Origin: Bacteroidales bacterium
GTDB lineage: Bacteria > Bacteroidota > Bacteroidia > Bacteroidales > B18-G4
Reading direction: 5' to 3'
NCBI GenBank assembly: GCA_023145125.1
Contig: JAGLEK010000156.1
Coordinates: 1-5,257 of the forward strand
DNA: 5,257 bases
Positions 1 through 5,088 of this stretch are shown piece by piece. The notes beneath the pieces were generated by a model. It worked only from the letters and a program-made list of their open reading frames with translations. It ran no database searches and had not been told where the DNA came from. A program made the translations under genes and the position numbers. Positions within the stretch are counted from its first letter, which is position 1. Every line of letters starts with the position of its first letter.

Positions 1-230
1 CCTGCCTGCGGAAATCCACCTGCAAAGCCAAATTTTACCCAGCCATGACTGTCGGCTGATGCAGGATAAAACCACATTTTTGTGTTGGGGTCACTCCAAT
101 CCTCATTGCTGGCTGCCAGCACCCTGCCATCTTTATAAATGTAGAATACCGTACAGGCCCTGGATGAAGAGATCATCAAGGCCGGAAGCAGGAACACCAT
201 CACGACCATGCATGTATAGAAGTTCTTCAC
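1..230 (-). CDS. N-terminus of an exported Ntn-hydrolase-like protein (partial)
   Basis: The frame opens at a GTG (228-230) and runs off the left edge after 76 codons. An in-frame TAA lies 12 bases upstream of the GTG. I chose the GTG because it supplies the basic Lys2 of a signal peptide; an internal ATG at 207-209 (Met8) is the alternative. Residues 1-25 form a hydrophobic signal peptide ending Ser-Ser-Ser-Arg-Ala. Cys26 follows at once, in CTVFYIYKDG, then ASNEDW at 40-45. A cysteine exposed by signal cleavage and followed by an N-x-D-W/F motif is the N-terminal layout of the choloylglycine hydrolase/linear-amide C-N hydrolase branch of Ntn-hydrolases, acting in the periplasm or outside. 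The Arg found in GRNxD motifs of bile salt hydrolases is Ser41 here, so the substrate may differ or the reading may be too generous. The fold assignment rests on the first 50 mature residues only. Confidence 0.6.
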   Translation of the reverse strand, partial: MKNFYTCMVVMVFLLPALMISSSRACTVFYIYKDGRVLAASNEDWSDPNTKMWFYPASADSHGWVKFGFAGGFPQA

Positions 231-257
231 GCTAACTGCTTAGGCGTGTAAATTTAG

Positions 258-265
258 CAAATATA
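258..265 (-). promoter_or_regulatory. Candidate Bacteroidota -7 box for the partial gene at the left end
   Basis: The minus strand reads TATATTTG, an exact match to the Bacteroidota -7 consensus TAnnTTTG, 27 bases upstream of the GTG start. I do not see a clear TTTG -33 box at the usual distance, so this is a weak call. Confidence 0.35.
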
Positions 266-276
266 AAAGGAAATAC

Positions 277-332
277 AGCTATCGGTCCACAGTCACCAGT
301 TCTCAGTTAACAATCTACAGTCTACTGCCTAC
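277..332 (-). repeat. Degenerate heptad repeat array (about 8 units)
   Basis: On the minus strand this stretch divides into consecutive 7-base units: GTAGGCA, GTAGACT, GTAGATT, GTTAACT, GAGAACT, GGTGACT, GTGGACC and, more loosely, GATAGCT. The period is kept although the sequence drifts from unit to unit. Together with the array at 390-431 and the hairpin block between them, it fills much of the 327-base gap between the genes ending at 558 and starting at 230. I see no coding region or RNA gene in that gap. Function unknown; the period is directly visible. Confidence 0.75.
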
Positions 333-333
333 T

Positions 334-394
334 TTGTGCACCGTCCGCGTGTCGCCGTAGCTTTAGCGGAGGCACAAGCTTTAGCGTAGGTGTA
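334..394. repeat. 18-bp tandem repeat and hairpin interrupting the heptad array
   Basis: Two copies of an 18-bp unit lie back to back: AGCTTTAGCGGAGGCACA at 359-376 and AGCTTTAGCGTAGGTGTA at 377-394, identical at 14 of 18 positions. The left part can also fold: TTGTGC (334-339) pairs with GCACAA (372-377), and inside that TCCGC (344-348) pairs with GCGGA (366-370). The block from 330 to 392 is 63 bases, exactly nine heptads, so the arrays on either side stay in the same phase. It is GC-richer than its surroundings. Role unknown. Confidence 0.6.
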
Positions 395-431
395 CTGCTT
401 ACTGCCTACTGCTTACTGCCTATCGCCCAAC
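390..431 (-). repeat. Heptad repeat array, alternating AGTAGGC/AGTAAGC
   Basis: Reading the minus strand from 431, six consecutive 7-mers appear: GTTGGGC, GATAGGC, AGTAAGC, AGTAGGC, AGTAAGC, AGTACAC. The middle units alternate between two versions. The first unit, GTTGGGC, is also the trailing core site of the attC-like element, so the two features overlap by one unit and share a phase. Apart from the 63-base interruption, this array continues in the same phase into the one at 277-332. Confidence 0.8.
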
Positions 432-556
432 GGCAAGAATATGCGCAGGCTGGAAATTTCCGAACCACTTACCTATCAAACCGTAATAGTTTGAGTAAAT
501 GTAAAAAAGTTTAATGTACGCACAAAACCCCAGCTTACGTATATTTATTGTTAGGT
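425..556 (-). other. attC-like recombination site (integron cassette type)
   Basis: On the minus strand the element starts with the inverse core ACCTAAC (556-550, fits RYYYAAC) one base after the acylase stop codon and ends with the core GTTGGGC (431-425, fits GTTRRRY). The arms are imperfectly complementary: 425-453 can pair with 530-556 through about 17 Watson-Crick and 6 G-T pairs, with a few mismatches and two unpaired bases, ending in GCTGG/CCAGC. At 132 bp it falls in the known 57-141 bp range of attC sites, near the long end. The 76-base loop holds the palindrome GGAAATTTCC (452-461) and the inverted repeat TCAAAC/GTTTGA (476-481, 489-494). What I see is the cores, their spacing and the complementarity; that an integrase uses the site is inferred. 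Confidence 0.62.
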
Positions 557-557
557 T

Positions 558-1685
558 TTAGTTGCTTTTCCTATCAGCTATTTTTAAAGTCTCTGGAAAT
601 CTGGCATGTGCTTCAATAACTGCTTCAGGTAATCGAACAGGAATAAATCCAGAATCCATTAGCGGAATAAATGCTTTGTAAACATAATCCCTATTAATCT
701 CTGTTGAATATGGAATAAACTGAGTCATCGTATTGTTTGATACCGCTGTTTGAATATCAAGGAGAATTGAGTTCTTATCAGAATCAAATTCAAAATCCTC
801 TAAAGCAAGGGTGATAATAACATTACGATTCTCATTTTTGAAGTATATCATCTTATTCGTGACATCAAAAACAGTACTCCATTTAGTATGATTGTTTATA
901 GTTACGCATTGGAGAACTTCGAAGGCTCTATTAATTAGATTTGAGCTATCCTGAGTTTTCATCATTTTATTTGCAGCAGTTGCAAACACTTTATTTACTG
1001 CAAGGGTATTATCATTAGTCCACTCAATGTCATAAATATTATTCCACTTTACTGTATCTGTACCACCTAAAACATCAAACTGTTTCAAATAAGAAATAGA
1101 TTCTTCATAGGTATTATTTGTTAATAATGGGATTGGTAGTTTTTCATCAATATGATATACCATTTCCCCATTAATAAACTCAATTGTTGCAGTTTTGCCT
1201 TTTGAATCGCAAACTAAAAAGTGAATACCAACGGGCACTTCCTTAGAAATCCGCATGATTGTATCACTCGCAAGTACTTCTTCAACTGTTGAAGAAACAT
1301 CCAGTTGATATTGAATCCATTGAAGAGGGGAAATAACTTTTCTATCATCAATCTCGGGATACATTGTTTGTGATAAATACATTTGGGCAATAACCAATCC
1401 CGTTTCATTCATACCTCCGTAGGGGAATTCTTTTCCAAATTGATTAAATGAGATACTCCCATATTTGGATTCCCATGTCATTAGGTTTTTCTCACTACCC
1501 ACAAATGCATATTTTGAAATTCCTTTTTGGTTGCTAATAACAAATCCATTTCCAATATTAAAGTCAAAGTTTCTACCATAGACAATCTGGCTATCATTTT
1601 TGAGCACAAATGTAGTACATGCATTAGAGCTACTGAGCAAAAACAGTTGATAAACAGCTACAACTAAAATTATTCTTGTCTTCAT
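558..1685 (-). CDS. Exported choloylglycine hydrolase/penicillin V acylase-family Ntn-hydrolase
   Basis: A complete 375-residue protein of the linear-amide C-N hydrolase family, which cleaves amide bonds of bile salts, penicillin V, N-acyl homoserine lactones or related acyl amides. Residues 1-22 are a signal peptide ending SSSNA; cleavage would expose Cys23, the predicted N-terminal nucleophile, in ACTTFVLKND. GRNFDF at 37-42 gives Arg38 and Asp41, matching the active-site Arg and Asp of the family. GGMNETGL (90-97) and LLTNN (187-191, the conserved Asn region) follow, then WSTVFDVTNKMIYF (269-282), like the family's late strand. Length fits exported Gram-negative members. Cys23 lacks a good lipobox (Ser-Asn-Ala before it), so N-nucleophile processing is more likely than lipidation. 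The ATG at 1685 has an A-rich leader. It lies downstream of the LytTR gene with its own promoter. Substrate cannot be told from sequence. Base composition is AT-rich, like its partner and unlike the flanks. Confidence 0.85.
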   Translation of the reverse strand: MKTRIILVVAVYQLFLLSSSNACTTFVLKNDSQIVYGRNFDFNIGNGFVISNQKGISKYAFVGSEKNLMTWESKYGSISFNQFGKEFPYGGMNETGLVIAQMYLSQTMYPEIDDRKVISPLQWIQYQLDVSSTVEEVLASDTIMRISKEVPVGIHFLVCDSKGKTATIEFINGEMVYHIDEKLPIPLLTNNTYEESISYLKQFDVLGGTDTVKWNNIYDIEWTNDNTLAVNKVFATAANKMMKTQDSSNLINRAFEVLQCVTINNHTKWSTVFDVTNKMIYFKNENRNVIITLALEDFEFDSDKNSILLDIQTAVSNNTMTQFIPYSTEINRDYVYKAFIPLMDSGFIPVRLPEAVIEAHARFPETLKIADRKSN

Positions 1686-1716
1686 TTTTATAATGTTTTT
1701 AAATTAATACTGAAGG

Positions 1717-1748
1717 CAAAATTATCATTGATATGGTTGCTGTACAAA
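1717..1748 (-). promoter_or_regulatory. Bacteroidota-type promoter of the acylase gene
   Basis: The minus strand carries TTTG at 1748-1745 and TAATTTTG at 1724-1717, 20 bases apart. This fits the Bacteroidota consensus of a TTTG -33 box and a TAnnTTTG -7 box. Transcription would start near 1711, leaving a short A/T-rich leader of about 25 bases before the ATG at 1685. It lies wholly in the gap between the LytTR and acylase genes. Confidence 0.6.
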
Positions 1749-1752
1749 TAAA

Positions 1753-1791
1753 TGGGTTGAATGGAAAGAAATTGGTGTCAATGGAAAGAAA
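1753..1791 (-). promoter_or_regulatory. Paired direct repeats, candidate LytTR operator
   Basis: Two exact 12-bp copies of TTTCTTTCCATT (minus strand) lie at 1791-1780 and 1771-1760, with a start-to-start distance of 20 bp, about two helical turns. A further match (CCA at 1775-1773 and 1755-1753) keeps the same period, so the unit is nearly 20 bp long. The inner copy ends 11 bases upstream of the -33 box, roughly -50 to -80 from the predicted start, a usual activator position. LytTR-domain regulators of the AgrA, ComE and AlgR type bind paired direct repeats about two turns apart, and a LytTR gene ends six bases away. The sequence does not match the published LytTR consensus well, so binding is inferred from geometry and position. 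Confidence 0.55.
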
Positions 1792-1796
1792 ATACA

Positions 1797-2645
1797 TCAG
1801 GTGGTAATCGAAGCCATATCTTTATTCCATTTTCGAGACACAGGAATAGGTGTATTATATCCTAATAGTATTATTTTATAGCCAGCTGCATTACCTGTAA
1901 TTGACGAGATTTTCCTTTTGTTAATAATATAGCTTTTATGACATCTGAAAATTTCTGAAATACCACTATTATCTTTCTCAACTCCAGAAAGAGAATATCT
2001 CAGTATTCTTTTCTCCACAATATTATTCACTAAAAAGTACACCTCGATGTAATTATCAACTGAACAGATGAAAATAAGTGAATCAATCTCAATAGTCAAT
2101 CCTTCCTTTTTATTTTCTGAGTTTAATACAATAGGCTTATGAATTATCGTCGATTCAACTCTTTTGTCAAGAGTAGAATTTATATTAGAAGCAACTTTCA
2201 GCCTTTTTCTTAGAGTAATGTTGTAATGAATCAAAACAAATATTGAAACTGGTATTATATTAATTGAAAGAATTATACCCTGAAAATAGAAGAATCCTTT
2301 TAAATTAAACTGACCATTATTATACAAGTATGAGTTAATAATTGAACTTGAAGTTCCAATAATAAGAAAAGATAATATAATCCATCCGATTGTCTTTATT
2401 ACTGTATAGTCTTTTATAACTAAACTCTGTAACATGAAAAAATGAACTAGCATAAGGATTAATCCTATTCCAGTATATAATCCAATGGCAAGAATTTTTT
2501 CATTAATTGTTGTGAGGTTGTACAATCCATATGGCTCAAAAACCCATAAGAATATAAATGCAAACCCCGAACCTCCAAAAACAAACAAGTATCGAAAAAC
2601 CTTGCTCTCTAATAAATCATATGGTCTATTCAGAATATTTTTCAT
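1797..2645 (-). CDS. Membrane-anchored LytTR-domain transcription regulator
   Basis: A 282-residue protein with four predicted membrane helices (about 18-36, 51-72, 83-103 and 118-141), a basic stretch (RKRLK, 146-150), a linker, and a C-terminal LytTR DNA-binding domain at about 182-275. LytTR hallmarks are visible: IFICSVDNYIEVYF (191-204), ILRYSLSGVE (214-223), FRCHKSYIINKRKI (233-246) and PIPVSRKW (266-273). There is no receiver or kinase domain, so it probably senses through its membrane part, directly or with a partner. I start it at the ATG at 2643-2645 (MKNILNRP); a GTG three codons upstream would add only Val-His-Asn. The start lies 35 bases after the phosphoesterase stop codon, with no TAnnTTTG box between, so read-through from that gene may drive it. 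The acylase gene downstream, behind paired direct repeats, is the obvious target. AT-rich like its partner. Confidence 0.88.
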   Translation of the reverse strand: MKNILNRPYDLLESKVFRYLFVFGGSGFAFIFLWVFEPYGLYNLTTINEKILAIGLYTGIGLILMLVHFFMLQSLVIKDYTVIKTIGWIILSFLIIGTSSSIINSYLYNNGQFNLKGFFYFQGIILSINIIPVSIFVLIHYNITLRKRLKVASNINSTLDKRVESTIIHKPIVLNSENKKEGLTIEIDSLIFICSVDNYIEVYFLVNNIVEKRILRYSLSGVEKDNSGISEIFRCHKSYIINKRKISSITGNAAGYKIILLGYNTPIPVSRKWNKDMASITT

Positions 2646-2673
2646 GTTATGCACTTAGCTCGATTGCAATTAA

Positions 2674-2680
2674 ACCTAAC
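2674..2680 (-). other. Leading core site GTTAGGT at the cassette boundary
   Basis: The minus strand reads GTTAGGT immediately after the TGA of the phosphoesterase gene, fitting the integron core GTTRRRY. It is the exact complement of ACCTAAC at the far end (556-550). The match extends inward: GTTAGGTTTAATTGC (2680-2666) against GTTAGGTTTTAGTTGC (plus strand, 550-565) agrees at 14 of 16 aligned positions with one gap. This longer similarity exceeds what the core rule needs and is unexplained. Confidence 0.55.
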
Positions 2681-4027
2681 TCACGAAGTAAGCTCCAGTA
2701 CCGTAATCTCCGGCAGGATGCCGATACGCCCGGGATATCCGATCATTCCCAGCCCCCGGTTAACATAGAGGTATTGCGGATTGTCGGTTGCCGGATTTGA
2801 ATATAAGCCTGCCCAGCGCTTATACATGTACTGTGCAGGGCTCCAGCGGAAATTTTTTAGTTCAACCCCAAACTGGAATCCATGGGTATGGCCGGAAAGG
2901 GTCACATTTATATTAGGATGTTTCTTACTGATCTCCCTGTCCCAGTGTGTAGGATCATGTGAGAGCAAGATCTTGAATAATGCATTATCAGCCCCCTTCA
3001 GGGCCTTGACGGTGTCGCCATAACGCGGAAAACGACTATAGGCGCTCCAGTTTTCAACCCCCGCAATCGCAACAGGGATGCCATTGACATCAGCAATATG
3101 GTTCTGATTCCTGAGCAGTTGCCATCCCATTTCTTTGTAGATATCCTCAAGGTCACGAAGGTTTTGTTCTTTCTCCGACCGCGTTGCCCATTTCACATAA
3201 TCGCCGTAATCGTGATTTCCGAGAACTGCGAATACTCCGTACTTTGCCTTAAGCTGCTTCAGAATTCCCTTGTAAGCATTTGCTTCCCTCGTAAGAAAAT
3301 TGACCAGGTCGCCGGTGAAAAAGATAAAGTCCGGCTTTTCATCATTGATCACATTTACGGCATCTTTCAAAGCGGGCTCATTGGCCCAGCTGCCCAGGTG
3401 AAGGTCAGATATTTGTACCATCTTCATACCCTCGAGTTGCCGTGGCATCACAGGAAAGCGCAGGTATGCACGCCTGATCCTGAAATCATAGGCCCAGCGC
3501 ACAGCACCGATCACCATACCACTGAGTACGAACCCGCCACCAATAAGGCCAACATTCTTAAGAAATTTTGCACGGCTGAGCCTGTTTACCGGATCCGGAC
3601 AGGGCTTCATTTTCTTTTTATGATATACAAAACGAATGGCATGGCCCAGGATCTTTATAAGATCTGCCAGCAAAAAGAAAATTATGGTAAAGAGCTTGGC
3701 CGAATAGATCATGAATATGATGCCCCCCAGGTAGGTGGCCAGTTGAGGCTTCCAGGTATAGATGTTGATGAAGAGAGAAACAACAAGCATGGCGATCATC
3801 AGCAACATCGGGAGCCAGTAAATCCCTGTAAAAAGATACTTCAGCACCCTTTTCCATGCAAATACTTTAGCCCTGACCGACATCCAGAGATAGATATCCA
3901 GAATGATGGCAAGGACAAATATCGGGTAGCGGCTGAGCTCCTTGGGAAATGTTTCAGCCACAACAAAATAACCGGCTATGGTGAGCACCAGTCCACCAAT
4001 AAGGATGTATACTGTTTTCTTTGCCAT
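2681..4027 (-). CDS. Polytopic membrane metallophosphoesterase (calcineurin-like, YkuE-type)
   Basis: A 448-residue protein: an N-terminal membrane part with about four helices (5-24, 35-52, 65-90, 99-123), another hydrophobic stretch at 160-177, then a calcineurin-like phosphoesterase domain from about 200. The metal-binding motifs are complete: DLHLG (Asp208, His210), GDLVN (Asp240), LGNHDY (Asn271, His272), LSHDP (His357) and GHTHGF (His380, His382). This arrangement resembles the YkuE branch of membrane-linked phosphoesterases; substrate unknown, possibly a lipid or nucleotide phosphodiester. SRAKFLKNVG (151-160) before the second hydrophobic part resembles a Tat motif with one Arg lost. 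I start it at ATG 4025-4027 (MAKKTVYIL). The longer frame to 4129 adds 34 residues encoded partly by the heptad repeats and is rejected. Its TGA is followed directly by the cassette core site. GC-richer than the next two genes. Confidence 0.87.
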   Translation of the reverse strand: MAKKTVYILIGGLVLTIAGYFVVAETFPKELSRYPIFVLAIILDIYLWMSVRAKVFAWKRVLKYLFTGIYWLPMLLMIAMLVVSLFINIYTWKPQLATYLGGIIFMIYSAKLFTIIFFLLADLIKILGHAIRFVYHKKKMKPCPDPVNRLSRAKFLKNVGLIGGGFVLSGMVIGAVRWAYDFRIRRAYLRFPVMPRQLEGMKMVQISDLHLGSWANEPALKDAVNVINDEKPDFIFFTGDLVNFLTREANAYKGILKQLKAKYGVFAVLGNHDYGDYVKWATRSEKEQNLRDLEDIYKEMGWQLLRNQNHIADVNGIPVAIAGVENWSAYSRFPRYGDTVKALKGADNALFKILLSHDPTHWDREISKKHPNINVTLSGHTHGFQFGVELKNFRWSPAQYMYKRWAGLYSNPATDNPQYLYVNRGLGMIGYPGRIGILPEITVLELTS

Positions 4028-4039
4028 TTTTTGAAGCGG

Positions 4040-4047
4040 CAAAGGTC
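4040..4047 (-). promoter_or_regulatory. Weak candidate -7 box for the phosphoesterase gene
   Basis: The minus strand reads GACCTTTG, seven of eight to position-specific TAnnTTTG, 12 bases before the ATG at 4027. Short leaders of this kind are common in Bacteroidota. No convincing -33 TTTG is visible upstream. It also supports the shorter start, since it lies downstream of the rejected longer one. Confidence 0.35.
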
Positions 4048-4097
4048 GGTGTTTTTCTTTTAAGTGGTTGTTAATTAATGCTAAAAGATGCTGGATA

Positions 4098-4165
4098 CTG
4101 GAAATCTGAAATCTGAAATCTGAAATCAAAGTTCAGAGTTCAGAGTTCAGAGTTCAGAGTTCAGG
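4098..4165. repeat. Two converging heptad arrays forming a long hairpin
   Basis: On the plus strand three exact CTGAAAT units (4106-4126), preceded by CTGGAAAT (4098-4105), are followed after four bases by four exact GTTCAGA units and one GTTCAGG (4131-4165). The second array is nearly the reverse complement of the first, so 4106-4124 pairs with 4132-4150 at 17 of 19 positions around a 7-base loop. With one bulge the stem reaches 4098/4157. It begins five bases after the stop codon of the gene ending at 4171, so a role in termination or 3'-end protection of that transcript is plausible. There is no U-tract typical of an intrinsic terminator. Confidence 0.8.
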
Positions 4166-4170
4166 AGTCA

Positions 4171-4986
4171 TCAGTGCACCACACTAAGCCTGGTTACGTC
4201 CAGTATTTCATTATTCTTGAGAACACGAATAAAATATGTTCCTGTTGGCAGATCGGCTACGCTGAATTCAATTGTATTCTCGCCCGGGACAAGATCGGTT
4301 TGTTGTATTTCCAACACTTTAATGCCAACGGCATTATACACCTCAACACCGGCACTCATGGCTTCCTCGCTACTTATGATAATGCTGGCATTGCTGCCGG
4401 CCGGATTAGGATATACGGAGGTGATGCTTGCAAAACCGGCAACCGGCTCTTCAATGCCAATGGGAGGCGGACAATCATGCTCTTCAAGCCCGTGAGCTTC
4501 CAATGCATCAATGATGGTTTGTGCTGAGGGTATGGGCCATATGTCCTGCTCAAGAATTGTTCTGTCAGGGGCGATCAGGATCACCGTAGGATAAAGAGGT
4601 ATCTGATAATCATTACATATCTGGGTTCCCCCTCCTTCAACACCACTGATGGTAGGGTATTCAACCCCAAAAGTTTCATCAAAAAGAATGCAGGCGGCAT
4701 CGTCGTCACCGGTATCGATGGCAAAATAATTCACATCACCGGAGTTGCAACCAAAATAGATATACGACTCATTGATCTTTGGGGCAGCATCCTGGCATGG
4801 CCCGCATGAACAAAAGAAAAAATCGATTAATACATACTGACCTGAATCCAGCAGTTCAAATAGGTTCCAGGTATGGCCATGTACATCTGTTGCAGTAAAA
4901 TCAACCGCTTCGGTTAAAGGGCATTGGGCCTTGATACCGGAAAGAGAAAAACATGCGATTACAAGGATGAGTATTAGTCTTTTCAT
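4171..4986 (-). CDS. Secreted thioredoxin-like protein with T9SS sorting domain
   Basis: A complete 271-residue protein. Residues 1-20 are a signal peptide (MKRLILILVI to GIKA). A thioredoxin/redoxin-like domain spans about 24-165: DFTATDVHGHTWNLFELL (29-46), YVLIDFFFCS then CGPC (Cys61 and Cys64, the classical redox pair), and LYPTVILI with the expected cis-Pro133 opposite the active site. More cysteines (22, 59, 80, 99, 124, 172) could form structural disulfides. A short proline-rich linker (DCPPPIGIEE) leads to a C-terminal domain at about 188-271: SITSVYPNPAGSNASI, then LPTGTYFIRVLKNN, the signature of type IX secretion type A sorting domains. The protein is therefore probably exported across both membranes and either anchored on the surface or released. 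A thiol-disulfide role outside the cell is inferred from CGPC; the partner is unknown. The gene follows the TPR gene with a 107-base gap. Confidence 0.87.
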   Translation of the reverse strand: MKRLILILVIACFSLSGIKAQCPLTEAVDFTATDVHGHTWNLFELLDSGQYVLIDFFFCSCGPCQDAAPKINESYIYFGCNSGDVNYFAIDTGDDDAACILFDETFGVEYPTISGVEGGGTQICNDYQIPLYPTVILIAPDRTILEQDIWPIPSAQTIIDALEAHGLEEHDCPPPIGIEEPVAGFASITSVYPNPAGSNASIIISSEEAMSAGVEVYNAVGIKVLEIQQTDLVPGENTIEFSVADLPTGTYFIRVLKNNEILDVTRLSVVH

Positions 4987-5015
4987 AAGATTAGATTTTG
5001 ATTATTATTTTCAGG

Positions 5016-5023
5016 TAAAGATA
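5016..5023 (-). promoter_or_regulatory. Weak candidate -7 box for the thioredoxin-like gene
   Basis: The minus strand reads TATCTTTA, seven of eight to TAnnTTTG, 29 bases before the ATG at 4986, in an AT-rich stretch. The nearest -33 candidate is TTTC (5043-5040), one base off and too close at 16 bases. Low certainty. Confidence 0.3.
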
Positions 5024-5060
5024 TATAAATATGTGGATTGAAACTGGTAATATTGGTAAA

Positions 5061-5088
5061 AGGTGCAGGGGACGGGGGACAGGGGCTA
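5061..5088. repeat. G-rich heptad repeat array
   Basis: The plus strand reads AGGTGCA, GGGGACG, GGGGACA, GGGGCTA in consecutive 7-base units; the middle two differ at one position. The array lies five bases downstream of the stop codon of the TPR-like gene. The three G-runs stop short of the four needed for a clear intramolecular G-quadruplex. It shares only the 7-base period and a loose consensus with the other arrays. Confidence 0.6.

Larger units (their letters stand above)
431..2679 (-). mobile_element. Lone two-gene integron-like cassette (LytTR regulator plus acylase)
   Basis: Integrase cuts between G and TTRRRY, so the cassette would start with TTAGGT (2679-2674) and end with the G at 431, on the minus strand. 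Three lines agree. The leading core GTTAGGT (2680-2674) lies directly after the phosphoesterase stop codon. The attC-like site lies one base after the acylase stop codon. The inverse core ACCTAAC is exactly complementary to the leading core but not to the trailing GTTGGGC, as expected when the last six bases of an inserted attC come from the target. The enclosed DNA is clearly AT-richer than both flanks. It holds two genes and its own promoter, whereas typical cassettes carry one promoterless gene. No integrase or second attC is visible. An older AT-rich insertion by another route is the main alternative. Confidence 0.6.

Noticed and set aside
277..431. CRISPR array
   Set aside because: Units are only 7 bp, contiguous and without spacers, and no cas genes are present.
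1617..1685. Lipoprotein reading of Cys23 in the acylase
   Set aside because: The residues before it (Ser-Asn-Ala) do not make a good lipobox, and a Cys at this place is the expected N-terminal nucleophile of the family.
2646..2654. GTG start three codons upstream for the LytTR protein
   Set aside because: It adds only Val-His-Asn and has no ribosome-binding sequence; the ATG at 2645 starts a typical MKN sequence.
550..2680. Insertion sequence with terminal inverted repeats
   Set aside because: The 15-16-bp inverted ends look like transposon termini, but there is no transposase between them and no target duplication. The core-site pattern and attC-like palindrome explain the ends better.
3098..4063. 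321-codon open frame on the plus strand
   Set aside because: It lies antisense to the phosphoesterase gene, has no recognisable motifs and shows a composition typical of a reverse-strand shadow, while the opposite strand carries a full set of catalytic motifs.
4028..4129. 34-residue N-terminal extension of the phosphoesterase frame
   Set aside because: It is translated partly from the CTGAAAT heptad array. The downstream ATG at 4027 starts a normal membrane-protein N-terminus and has a promoter-like box just before it.
5068..5085. G-quadruplex
   Set aside because: Only three G-runs of four or more are present, and the 7-base period accounts for them as part of a heptad array.
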